NCBI GenBank assembly: GCA_018818145.1
Contig: JAHIST010000006.1
Span: 1 to 38,261 of the forward strand
Reading direction: 5' to 3'
DNA: 38,261 nt
Origin: Patescibacteria group bacterium
GTDB lineage: Bacteria; Patescibacteriota; Minisyncoccia; Portnoybacterales; GWB1-42-6
Position numbers and translations under genes: made by a program. Of this stretch, positions 23,190-30,430 are shown piece after piece. The notes under the pieces are model-generated. The model was not told where the DNA came from, made no database searches, and worked only from the letters and a program-made list of their open reading frames with translations. Within the stretch, counting starts at the first letter, position 1. Every line of letters begins with the position of its first letter.

Positions 23190-23381
23190 TTAAATCACAA
23201 ATGTATTTAATAACCAAGTAAACAATAAATCAGCGGCGCCCAAAAAAGCTGCCACGGCCAAAGAAATCACAATAACCGCCAAGGTGTGCTTAATTGTTTC
23301 CTGCCGAGTCGGCCAGGTAACTTTTTTTAGCTCCAGCCGAACTTCTTTTAAAAAAGTTATGATTTTCCCGAATATTCCCAT
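23190..23381 (-). CDS. secE: Preprotein translocase subunit SecE
   Basis: SecE clamps the SecY channel. The 63-residue form has the amphipathic helix FLKEVRLELKKVTWPTRQET, the conserved SecE signature, followed by one transmembrane helix (about 33-58). It is the first gene of the secE-nusG-rplK operon, with a consensus promoter about 110 nt upstream and a GC-rich hairpin in the leader. Confidence 0.96.
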   Translation of the reverse strand: MGIFGKIITFLKEVRLELKKVTWPTRQETIKHTLAVIVISLAVAAFLGAADLLFTWLLNTFVI

Positions 23382-23423
23382 AAATATACGAATCTATTAA
23401 CCGCTAAGACTATTCTGGTTTCT

Positions 23424-23445
23424 AAAAACCCCCCTCGCGGGGGTG
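23424..23445 (-). terminator. Leader hairpin (possible attenuator) of the secE operon
   Basis: On the minus strand ACCCCC, GCGA, GGGGGG is followed by TTTTTAG. It lies about 20 nt after the predicted transcription start of the secE promoter and before secE, so it can end transcription early. It might instead be the gyrB terminator if gyrB transcripts run this far. Confidence 0.6.
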
Positions 23446-23467
23446 TTATTTGAATCTTACTACCCCC

Positions 23468-23495
23468 ATTATATATAGCCCAAGTTAAATGTCAA
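23468..23495 (-). promoter_or_regulatory. Consensus promoter of secE-nusG-rplK
   Basis: A perfect TTGACA (23495-23490) and a perfect TATAAT (23473-23468) are 16 nt apart, the best sigma70-type promoter in the window. The -35 box abuts the end of a repeat element (23495-23638). Confidence 0.85.
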
Positions 23496-23638
23496 CCCTC
23501 ACACCTAATCAGAAATTTTAATTGAAGAATTTTTCCTCTTGCGGTCTTTAATTATTTTTTTTGAAAAAATACTATCGCAGTAAACTATTTTATGAATCCC
23601 GCCAAGCGGGATTCATTTTTCTGATTAGGTGTGGGGGT
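23495..23638. mobile_element. MITE-like element, copy 1 (18-bp terminal inverted repeats)
   Basis: Ends ACCCTCACACCTAATCAG (23495-23512) and CTGATTAGGTGTGGGGGT (23621-23638) are inverted repeats with one mismatch. An inner hairpin GAATCCCGCCAAGCGGGATTC lies near the right end. The element has no ORF. It matches the copy at 37999-38138 in both ends and in the right half. GTCAA occurs on both flanks, a possible target duplication, but the exact boundary is uncertain. Confidence 0.82.
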
Positions 23639-23689
23639 CAAGGTTCTGCCCTTCAAAAATTTCTTACTAAATTTTTTCAGGGTAAACTA

Positions 23690-25780
23690 TTAGATATCCA
23701 AATTCTGCACCTTTTTGGCGTGAGTTTGTATAAATCTTTTTCTCGGCGCGACTTCGTCGCCCATCAAAATGTCAAAGATTTTATCCGCCTCTTTGGTGTC
23801 TGCAATTTTTACCTGTTTCAACACGCGATTTTGCGGATCCATAGTCGTTTCCCAAAGCTGGTCCGGGTTCATTTCACCAAGACCCTTGTAGCGTTGAATA
23901 TTAATGCCGCCTAATTTTTGCTCGCCTTCTTCTGTTTTGCCCTCTTCTTTCTCTATTTTTTTGTCTGGTTTGGCCGCTTTGACCGCCTTAGCTTTTTTAA
24001 ATTCAGCAACAATTTCTTCTTTTTCCGCGTCGCTGTAGGCATAATGTTTTTCTTTTCCTTTGGAAATCCGGTAAAGCGGCGGCTGGGCAATATAAAGATG
24101 GCCGGCCTCAATTAAAGGCTGGAAGTAGCGGAAGAAAAGAGTCAGCAGCAACGTTCTGATATGCGCGCCGTCAACATCGGCGTCAGTCATAATAATGATG
24201 CGGTGATAGCGCAATTTTGACAAATTAAATTCGTCGGCAATTGCCGTTCCCATGGCAATAATCAAAGCTTTAACTTCTTTAGAAGTCAGCGCTTTATCCA
24301 GGCGCGCCTTTTCCACGTTTAGGATTTTGCCTCGCAACGGCAAAATTGCCTGAAATTTTCGGTCGCGACCCTGCTTGGCGCTTCCGCCGGCGCTATCGCC
24401 CTCCACTATAAAAAGCTCTGATTCTTTGGGATCACGCGAAGAACAATCAGCCAGTTTGCCCGGCAGGGCCAGCCCATCCAAAACGCCTTTGCGCAAAACC
24501 GTATCTTTGGCCGCTTTGGCCGCCTGGCGGGCCTTAGAAGCTAAAATGCATTTACCCAAAATTTCTTTAGCGTCGTTGGGGCTTTTCTCCAGATACTCTT
24601 CCAGCCCGTATGAAACTGCCGCCTCCACCGCTGTCCGGGCTTCGGGGTTTCCCAGTTTTGCCTTGGTCTGCCCCTCAAACTGCGGCTCGCGCAGCTTAAC
24701 CGAAATAACTGCGGTCAGGCCCTCGCGGACGTCCTCGCCGGTCAGATTTTCATCAGAATTTTTTAGATAGCCGTTTTTGCGAGCGTAATCATTTAAACTG
24801 CGGGTGAGCGCGGTGCGAAAACCGGTCAGGTGCATGCCGCCTTCGGCCGTATGAATGTTATTGGCAAAGCTCATCTCGTACCCCTGAATGTCGTCAGTAT
24901 ATTGAAAAGCCGCTTCCACCTGAATATTTTCCACCTCTCGGTTTACATAAAAAATATTAGAATGGCTAGGTTTCTCGTCATTGTTTAAAAATTTTACATA
25001 AGAAATAATTCCCCCTTCAAAAAAGAAACTAAAGGAGCGCTCGCCCGTGTCCCCTTTTGTTTCCTTTACAATTTTCTTTTTTCCGGACGGCTGGCAGACG
25101 CCATAGAAAGATTCGGCCGGCGCTTCAACTTTTCTTAAATCGCGGATAGTGATTTTTGTCCCTCGGGTTAGATAGGCCTGCTGGCGCAAATGGCTTAAAA
25201 TCACATCCCAGTCAAAACGGATTTCTTTGAAAATCTCCGGGTCTGGTTCAAAAAAAACCGTAGTGCCGATGGCATCGCACTTGCCAATTTTTTTAACTGC
25301 GCTTTTTGGTTTTCCCTGCGCGTACTCCTGGGCCCAGAGAGTGCCGTTGCGGCAAATTTCCACCCGCATCCAGCGGGACAGCGCGTTAACCACCGAAACA
25401 CCGACGCCGTGCAGGCCGCCGGAAATTTTGTAAGATTCACCGCCGAATTTTCCGCCCGCGTGCAGAGTGCACATCACCGTTTCCAGCGCCGATTTTTTGG
25501 TTTGCTTATGAATTTCAACGGGGATACCCCGACCGTTATCTTTAACCCTGATCCGATTTTGCGGCAGAAGCGCGACTTCAATGTCATTGGCAAAACTGGC
25601 CATCGCCTCGTCAAGAGAGTTGTCGGCGACCTCCCAGATTAAATGGTGCAGACCATCAACACCAGTGGAGCCGATATACATTCCCGGCCGCTTTCGCACA
25701 GGCTCCAGCCCTTCCAAAACATAAATATCTTTGGCTTCGTAACTGACATTATTATTATTTTTTCCGTTGTTGTTAGCCAT
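23690..25780 (-). CDS. gyrB: DNA gyrase subunit B
   Basis: ATPase subunit of the type IIA topoisomerase. The 696-residue protein has the GHKL ATPase site (DNSLDEAM, VKDNGRGIPVEIH, GGLHGVGVSVVNALS), the transducer domain, and the TOPRIM domain (ELFIVEGDSAGGSAKQGRD, MTDADVDGAHIRTLLLTLFFR). It ends with QRYKGLGEMNPDQLWETTMDP and the standard tail. A Lys/Glu-rich stretch of about 30 residues near 580-615 is a lineage-specific linker. GyrB and ParE are hard to separate by eye; gyrB is the more likely call. No Shine-Dalgarno. Confidence 0.93.
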   Translation of the reverse strand: MANNNGKNNNNVSYEAKDIYVLEGLEPVRKRPGMYIGSTGVDGLHHLIWEVADNSLDEAMASFANDIEVALLPQNRIRVKDNGRGIPVEIHKQTKKSALETVMCTLHAGGKFGGESYKISGGLHGVGVSVVNALSRWMRVEICRNGTLWAQEYAQGKPKSAVKKIGKCDAIGTTVFFEPDPEIFKEIRFDWDVILSHLRQQAYLTRGTKITIRDLRKVEAPAESFYGVCQPSGKKKIVKETKGDTGERSFSFFFEGGIISYVKFLNNDEKPSHSNIFYVNREVENIQVEAAFQYTDDIQGYEMSFANNIHTAEGGMHLTGFRTALTRSLNDYARKNGYLKNSDENLTGEDVREGLTAVISVKLREPQFEGQTKAKLGNPEARTAVEAAVSYGLEEYLEKSPNDAKEILGKCILASKARQAAKAAKDTVLRKGVLDGLALPGKLADCSSRDPKESELFIVEGDSAGGSAKQGRDRKFQAILPLRGKILNVEKARLDKALTSKEVKALIIAMGTAIADEFNLSKLRYHRIIIMTDADVDGAHIRTLLLTLFFRYFQPLIEAGHLYIAQPPLYRISKGKEKHYAYSDAEKEEIVAEFKKAKAVKAAKPDKKIEKEEGKTEEGEQKLGGINIQRYKGLGEMNPDQLWETTMDPQNRVLKQVKIADTKEADKIFDILMGDEVAPRKRFIQTHAKKVQNLDI

Positions 25781-25899
25781 AAACTAAAGGTTTAAAGCTC
25801 AAATTTCAAATCAAATCCAAAGCCCAAATGTCAAAATTTGGATTTTGGATTTTAGTCATTGATTTGTCATTTGAATTTTGAAATTTGGATTTTTTTGAT
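25781..25899. repeat. AT-rich word-repeat spacer between gyrB and pheT
   Basis: Repeated words such as CAAATTTCAAAT, AAATTTGGATTTTGGATTTT and TTTGAATTTTGAAATTTGG fill the gap, partly as inverted repeats. No gene or promoter is clear. Confidence 0.65.
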
Positions 25900-27960
25900 T
25901 TATTTTCTCACTTCCCAACCTTTCTCTTCCAGCGACTTGATTATTTTTTCCATTAACTTATTAATTTCCGCGTCGGAGAGACTTCTTTCATCTGATTGAT
26001 AAATTAGGCGGAAAGCCAAACTTTTCTTATAATCAACCAATCCTTCATAAATATCGAAAATATCGGTGTCCTGCAAGAGCGGCCCGCCTGCTATTTCAAT
26101 GATATTTAAAACCGTTTCAATTTTTGTTGTCTGCTCAACCACAATTGCCAAATCCCGAATAATAGCCGGATATTTGGAAGGCGGGATGTATTCCCTTTCT
26201 TCTGAAGCTATCCTGATTACCTCCGAAAAATCAAGCTCAAAAACAGATATTTTTTCCTTTATCTCCATAGCGCTCAAAATTTTTGGCTTAATCTCGCCAA
26301 CCCAGCCGATTTGATTCTGACCCGATTTAATCTGTGCTCGCCTTGCTGGATGCGTGTATTTAAGCCAAAAAGGCATTACGGAAGAATCTGATGAAATTTC
26401 GTCATCAAACCAGACATCGTCAATTCCCAATTTTTCAAACAATATATGTACCAATCCTTTTAGCTCAAACAGGCCCTCGGCTGGTCTTTTTGCATTTTTA
26501 TTTGAGACCACAGCGGCAATCTTATTTTTCCATTCCGCCGGATTGCCGCCAACCATGGTGAAACTGCGCCCTATCTCAAACAGCCGGACGCCGTCAAAAT
26601 ATTTCAAATTTTCTTTCACATTTTTCAATAAATTGACAATCAGAGTCGGTCGCAGATACTTTTGGTCTTGCGAAAAAGGATTTTTAATTTCAACCTGTTT
26701 AACTATTTCAAATGTCTTTACGTCAGCGTCTGAGATAAAAGAATAATTCTGCGCCTCAGACCATCCGGCACCAACCAATATATCCTTGATTTTATCTTCA
26801 TAAATCAAGTTCTCTTCTTTCGCTGCTGGAATTAAAATTCCCGAGGGCACTGTGGCCGGAATTTTGTCATAGCCCATAATGCGCGCGATTTCCTCGGCGA
26901 TGTCTTCTTGCGCCCGTAAATCAAGACGGCTGGAAGGCGGTGTTACCTCGATAAAAGTTTTTTTGTTTTTCTTGATGATTTTTGCAGGAACATCCAATCT
27001 TTTTAAAATATTTATCATCTCCTGCATTTTAACCGGCAAACCCAATAGCCCCTGAATCCACTCAACGTCCGCGAAAATTTTACGCGGTTTTACCTTATTC
27101 GGATAAACATCAATCAAGCCGCTTGCGACTCTTCCGCCGGCAAATTCAGCCATAAGTGACGCCGCCCGCCCAAGCGCCTTGATTGTCAGTTCCGGATCAA
27201 GTCCGTTTTCAAAACGAATTGAGGCATCAGTTCGCAAATTAAATGCTTTTGATGTGCGGCGGATATTTGTCGGCTCAAAATTCGCCGATTCAATTACCAC
27301 AACTTTCGTTTTTTCGTCAATTTCCGGACCTTCCCCGCCCTTAATGCCAGCGATACCGATAGCGACTTTTTCATCCGCGATTACTAAGTTTTGATTGCTT
27401 AATTTATAAGTTTTTCCTTCGAGCGTCGTAATTTGCTCTCCCTCGTTAGCTCTCCTTACAATAATTTTTTTACCGCCAACCTTATCAACATCAAAAGCGT
27501 GCAGCGGCTGACCGGTTTCTATCATCACATAATTGGTAATATCAACGATATTTGAAATAGGCCGCAGGCCGCACGCGGCCAAGCGCTCCTGCATCCATTT
27601 TGGCGACGGCGCGACCTTCACATCAGACAAAACGCGCATGCTGTAACGCGGGCACAAATCGCCTGATGGCACTTCAACGAAAATAAAATCCTTGGCTTTG
27701 ATTTTTTTGTCTTCGGAAATATTTGCTTTAGATTCAATAAATCCAAGGCCTGAAATCGCCGCCAGCTCCTTGGCAATCCCGATATGTGACATGCAATCAT
27801 GCGCCCGGTCGGGCAAAACTTTGATATCCAACACAAAATCTTTGCCGAATTTTTCGCAAGTTTCAACCTCAAACGCGTGCATGGTCAAAAGATCGGCTAT
27901 CTCTTGCGGCTTTAACGGTTTTTGCAAATATTCATTTAGCCAGTTAGCGGAAAATTTCAT
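25900..27960 (-). CDS. pheT: Phenylalanyl-tRNA synthetase beta subunit (no OB domain)
   Basis: PheT holds the editing and tRNA-binding functions of PheRS. With 686 residues it is about 100 shorter than the usual ~795. The N-terminus goes from the first domain (NWLNEYL..FEVETCEKFG) straight into DIKVLPDRAHDCMSHIGIAKELAA, so the EMAP/OB-fold tRNA-binding domain normally inserted there is missing. B3/B4 editing (SNIVDITNYVMIETGQPLHAFD), B5, the catalytic-like domain and the C-terminal FDX-ACB domain (PPSKYPAIIRDLAIVV) are present. The start is 1 bp after the pheS stop, so the two are co-translated. Confidence 0.95.
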   Translation of the reverse strand: MKFSANWLNEYLQKPLKPQEIADLLTMHAFEVETCEKFGKDFVLDIKVLPDRAHDCMSHIGIAKELAAISGLGFIESKANISEDKKIKAKDFIFVEVPSGDLCPRYSMRVLSDVKVAPSPKWMQERLAACGLRPISNIVDITNYVMIETGQPLHAFDVDKVGGKKIIVRRANEGEQITTLEGKTYKLSNQNLVIADEKVAIGIAGIKGGEGPEIDEKTKVVVIESANFEPTNIRRTSKAFNLRTDASIRFENGLDPELTIKALGRAASLMAEFAGGRVASGLIDVYPNKVKPRKIFADVEWIQGLLGLPVKMQEMINILKRLDVPAKIIKKNKKTFIEVTPPSSRLDLRAQEDIAEEIARIMGYDKIPATVPSGILIPAAKEENLIYEDKIKDILVGAGWSEAQNYSFISDADVKTFEIVKQVEIKNPFSQDQKYLRPTLIVNLLKNVKENLKYFDGVRLFEIGRSFTMVGGNPAEWKNKIAAVVSNKNAKRPAEGLFELKGLVHILFEKLGIDDVWFDDEISSDSSVMPFWLKYTHPARRAQIKSGQNQIGWVGEIKPKILSAMEIKEKISVFELDFSEVIRIASEEREYIPPSKYPAIIRDLAIVVEQTTKIETVLNIIEIAGGPLLQDTDIFDIYEGLVDYKKSLAFRLIYQSDERSLSDAEINKLMEKIIKSLEEKGWEVRK

Positions 27961-27961
27961 G

Positions 27962-28975
27962 TTAAAATTGTTTTAAAAATCTTAAATCTCCAAAATTCAA
28001 CACTCTCATATCGTTAATTTTGTATTTCATCATCACCAGCCGGTCCAAGCCAAATCCAAAGGCAAATCCCTGCCATTCATAAGGGCTATAACCAGCCGAT
28101 TTAAAAACAAAGGGGTGTACCATACCCGCTCCGGCCATTTCAAGCCAGCCCGTATTTTTGCAAATCCGGCAACCCCTCCCATCGCAAAAAGTACAGGATA
28201 TATCTGGTTCAAAGCTCGGCTCCGTAAAAGGAAAATAACTTGGCCGTAGTCTGATTTTGATCTTTTGACCATAAAGCTGACTAAAAAATTCACCGATAAC
28301 CGCTTTAAAATGGCCTATTGAAATATGTTTATCAACCATCAAGCCTTCAACTTGATAAAATTGAGATTCGTGAGTTGCGTCAGAAGCGTCACGGCGAAAA
28401 ACCTTGCCGGGCACAATTATACGCAAAGGCGGATTATGTTTTTCCATATAGCGCACTTGATTAGGCGAAGTCTGGGTGCGCATTAAAAGTTCATCAGTAA
28501 TATAAAAAGTGTCCTGCATGTCGCGTGCCGGATGATCTTTTGGGAAATTTAATGCCTGAAAATTATAATAATCAGTTTCCATTTCTCGACTGTCAACAAC
28601 GGAAAATCCCAGCGACTGGAAAATTTCTTCAACTTTGCGAAGAACGATTGTCCGCGGGTGCAAATGGCCCTGTGGTAATTTTGCGCCGGGCGCCGTAACA
28701 TCCAACCATTCTTTTGAAAAATCTTCGGCCATTTGTTTTATTTTTTCTTCCGCAGTTTCCATCAACTCGCTAATCTCTTTTTTAAACTCGTTAATATAGC
28801 GACCGACTTGAACGCGCTCTTCTTCCGAAAGCTCCTTTAACCCGCGCAGGATTTTATTCAACTCGCCATTCCGGCCCAAATAACGCACGCGAAGATCTTC
28901 CAGCAATTTTTTGTCGCTGACTTTCTGCATTTCCTCTTTAAACTTTTTCTTTAAATCTTCTATAATATTTTGCAT
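27962..28975 (-). CDS. pheS: Phenylalanyl-tRNA synthetase alpha subunit
   Basis: Catalytic subunit of PheRS. From the ATG at 28975 (MQNIIEDLKKKF) it has 337 residues, the usual size; this start follows an AGGAG site located in the end of the upstream membrane-protein gene. A coiled-coil N-terminus (about 1-85) precedes the class II core: HPRTIVLRKVEEIFQSLGF (motif 1), DATHESQFYQVEGLMVDKHIS (motif 2) and GFAFGFGLDRLVMMKY (motif 3). It forms an operon with pheT. Confidence 0.96.
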   Translation of the reverse strand: MQNIIEDLKKKFKEEMQKVSDKKLLEDLRVRYLGRNGELNKILRGLKELSEEERVQVGRYINEFKKEISELMETAEEKIKQMAEDFSKEWLDVTAPGAKLPQGHLHPRTIVLRKVEEIFQSLGFSVVDSREMETDYYNFQALNFPKDHPARDMQDTFYITDELLMRTQTSPNQVRYMEKHNPPLRIIVPGKVFRRDASDATHESQFYQVEGLMVDKHISIGHFKAVIGEFFSQLYGQKIKIRLRPSYFPFTEPSFEPDISCTFCDGRGCRICKNTGWLEMAGAGMVHPFVFKSAGYSPYEWQGFAFGFGLDRLVMMKYKINDMRVLNFGDLRFLKQF

Positions 28976-28979
28976 AAGA

Positions 28980-29357
28980 TTAACTCCTCTCGCCGTAAAG
29001 AAACGCCAGCTCAATCGCCACCACAATTATTAAAAAAATCAAAGCAGTCCACCAGTAAAAAACCTGAAAAAATTTCATTGCCAGAAATCCCACAAAAAGC
29101 AGGCCCAGCAATGATCCTTCGCGAAAAGAAATTCCTAAAAAATATATGGCGGATTTATCTCGCTGTTTTCGCCGGCGGATATAAAAACCCAGCAGGCTGA
29201 AAAAACCGCAAAGCGACAGGAATAAACTTAACGCCAATAAAATCAAAATTATGCCGCTTGAATTCTCCGGCGAGAAAAACCATATAAGCGCCAAAAACGA
29301 AGCCAGGGCCAACGCGCTGGCCAGCCCCACGCCCCATAGATAAGTTCTGGAAGTCAT
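28980..29357 (-). CDS. Small membrane protein of unknown function
   Basis: The 125-residue protein has four hydrophobic segments (about 8-28, 33-58, 79-95, 100-118) with a basic RRRKQRDK loop between the second and third, so it is an integral membrane protein with a cytoplasmic middle loop. I recognise no motif. It lies 4 bp before pheS and carries that gene's ribosome site in its last codons, so it is likely co-transcribed with pheS-pheT. Confidence 0.72.
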   Translation of the reverse strand: MTSRTYLWGVGLASALALASFLALIWFFSPENSSGIILILLALSLFLSLCGFFSLLGFYIRRRKQRDKSAIYFLGISFREGSLLGLLFVGFLAMKFFQVFYWWTALIFLIIVVAIELAFLYGERS

Positions 29358-29471
29358 TAATTACTTAACTTATTCCTTTATAATTTCTACTTTAATTTTA
29401 CCCCAACCGCCTCATAAAAGCAAGGGCAAAACAAGGGTAAAATGTGTATAAATATTGCCTCTAAAACAACA

Positions 29472-29492
29472 AAAAAACAGGCTTAAAGCCTG
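29472..29492 (-). terminator. Terminator of the tRNA cluster
   Basis: On the minus strand CAGGCTT and AAGCCTG (a GCTTTAAGC core) are followed by TTTTTTT. It lies 7 nt after the encoded CCA of the split tRNA-like gene. Confidence 0.88.
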
Positions 29493-29534
29493 ATTTTTTG
29501 GCGGGCCGTAGGGGATTCGAACCCCTAATCTTCT

Positions 29535-29562
29535 CCCCGCCTTCGCTTAAAGCTACGGCGGG
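29535..29562. repeat. CCCGCC-TTCGCTTAAAGCTAC-GGCGGG palindrome in the split tRNA
   Basis: CCCCGCC and GGCGGG arms enclose TTCGCTTAAAGCTAC. It is the same family as the T-box antiterminator insertion (5953) and the two insertions inside miaA, and it sits next to the 3' anticodon stem of the split tRNA. Confidence 0.82.
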
Positions 29563-29583
29563 CAAGCGTGATCCCGTTCAAAG

Positions 29584-29659
29584 CGGACCGTGCGGGATTT
29601 GAACCCGCGATCTTCTCCGTGACAGGGAGACGTGTTAGACCAGGCTACACCAACGGTCC
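29584..29659 (-). tRNA. tRNA-Asp (GTC)
   Basis: Acceptor GGACCGT/ACGGTCC, D-arm GTGTAGCCTGGTCTAACAC, anticodon arm TCTCC-CTGTCAC-GGAGA with anticodon GTC, T-arm GCGGGTTCAAATCCCGC and discriminator G73 give a complete cloverleaf of 76 nt without encoded CCA. Directly outside, 13-bp arms (29572-29584 and 29660-29672) continue the acceptor stem to a perfect 20-bp inverted repeat. The gene sits inside the split tRNA-like gene. Confidence 0.95.
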
Positions 29660-29773
29660 GCTTTGAACGGGACAAGCAGAAATAATAGGAGACGCGCCTG
29701 CCCCATAGTATCCGAGCTTTACAAGGATTGCTTCGGGGTCAAGCCAGGCTACGCTAACGGCCCATATTTTGTG

Positions 29774-29846
29774 TAGCAGGGGTGGGGATCGAACCCACGA
29801 CCTCGGGCTTATGAGTCCCACGCTCTACCAACTGAGCTACCCTGCC
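29774..29846 (-). tRNA. tRNA-Met (CAT), elongator type
   Basis: Acceptor GGCAGGG/CCCTGCT (one G-U pair), D-arm GCTCAGTTGGTAGAGC, anticodon loop CTCATAA, T-arm GTGGGTTCGATCCCCAC, discriminator A73, no CCA. The last anticodon-stem pair is A-G mismatched. CAT could in principle be tRNA-Ile2 with lysidine, but the CTCATAA loop favours elongator Met. Confidence 0.88.
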
Positions 29847-29989
29847 TCGCTAAAATAAATATATTTTATATTTTCTACGCTCGCTCGGAAATGAAAATAA
29901 ATTTTCATTTCACTCGCTCTCTTAAAAATAACGCCAAAATTAAACACTGTCACTATTTAATCAACGGCGTTAGATTTAAACAAAAAGTG

Positions 29990-30060
29990 TTGCGGGGCCC
30001 GGAATTGCACCGGGGTCTGGGGCTTATGAGACCCCCGAGATACTTCTTCTCCACCCCGCG
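29990..30060 (-). tRNA. tRNA-fMet (CAT), initiator, atypical loops
   Basis: The 5' end CGCGGGG and the 3' CCCCGCA leave the C1-A72 mismatch that marks bacterial initiator tRNA, and the anticodon loop is CTCATAA. Unusual points: the D-loop AGAAGTA has no GG pair, the T-loop reads TGCAATT instead of TTCRANT, and the lower anticodon stem is GGGGT/GCCCC with a T-G pair. No CCA is encoded. The first 19 nt are duplicated at 30430-30448, beyond a GIY-YIG gene. It may be a lineage-specific initiator or a decaying copy. Confidence 0.75.
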
Positions 30061-30296
30061 ATAAGTTGTTCTATAATATACCTCTTTTTGATCTTTTTCA
30101 ATTGCATTTCTCTTTTTATAGCTTCTCGCTTTGAGTCATAGGATTCTTCATACACTAACTTCCATGGAATTCCTGATTTTGTTGATCTTGATGTTCCTAA
30201 ATTGTGCTCTTGGATCCTCTTTGCTAATTTTTCAGTCTGACCAATATAATAATGATTATTTTTCAAGCTTTTCAAAATATAAACTTTACATTCCAT
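30024..30296 (-). CDS. GIY-YIG nuclease whose C-terminus is encoded by tRNA-fMet
   Basis: The 90-residue protein, started at ATG 30296, has the GIY-YIG core: CKVYILKS (3-10), HYYIGQT (15-21), AKRIQEHN (25-32) with the conserved Arg, and the Glu in the EAIKREMQLKK helix. A longer reading to 30497 would translate repeats and is rejected. The last ~16 residues (LIAGWRRSISGVS) are translated from the 5' half of the tRNA-fMet gene, and the stop TAA is made of the last anticodon base and A37-A38. The gene thus overlaps the tRNA on the same strand. It resembles a homing-type nuclease settled at its target, but cutting of the tRNA site is inference. Confidence 0.85.
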   Translation of the reverse strand: MECKVYILKSLKNNHYYIGQTEKLAKRIQEHNLGTSRSTKSGIPWKLVYEESYDSKREAIKREMQLKKIKKRYIIEQLIAGWRRSISGVS

Positions 30297-30310
30297 ATCA
30301 ATTCCGAGAT

Positions 30311-30349
30311 ATCCTCGTCCTCGACGCCGAAGGCGTCGAGGACGAGGAT
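30311..30349. repeat. Perfect 18-bp hairpin in the cassette
   Basis: ATCCTCGTCCTCGACGCC (30311-30328) and its exact complement (30332-30349) face each other across a 3-nt GAA loop, directly upstream of the GIY-YIG start codon. Confidence 0.9.
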
Positions 30350-30350
30350 C

Positions 30351-30430
30351 TCCCGATTTTATCGTGGATCCTCGCCATCTTTGATGGCGGGACTCAAAAT
30401 TATAAAATCTTCGATTTTTAATTTTCGGGA
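30351..30430. repeat. TCCCGATTTT..TTTTCGGGA palindromic element (copy 2)
   Basis: It has the same ends and the same GGATCCTCG centre as the copy between the two rplK tails (21964-22050), with an inner CCATCTTTGATGG hairpin. It splits the duplicated tRNA-fMet 5' half. Confidence 0.75.

Larger units (their letters stand above)
29499..29763 (-). pseudogene. Split tRNA-like gene carrying tRNA-Asp inside it
   Basis: The 5' half (29763-29688) starts GGGCCGTTAGCGTAGCCTGG and reaches the 5' anticodon stem TCTCC. The 3' half (29536-29499) has GGAGA, AGATT, the T-arm AGGGGTTCGAATCCCCT, the acceptor ACGGCCC, G73 and an encoded CCA. Acceptor (7 of 7) and anticodon stems match, so both halves belong to one tRNA. 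The D-loop holds an extra CCCC..GGGG palindrome (29701-29738). The anticodon loop is replaced by 151 nt containing the whole tRNA-Asp gene and a repeat. The anticodon is lost; the T-arm and G73 resemble tRNA-Glu, but identity is not certain. It may be a dead gene. Confidence 0.75.

Noticed and set aside
29499..29763. Group I intron in a tRNA anticodon loop.
   Set aside because: The 151-nt insertion is mostly a complete tRNA-Asp and a palindrome, too little sequence remains for a group I core.
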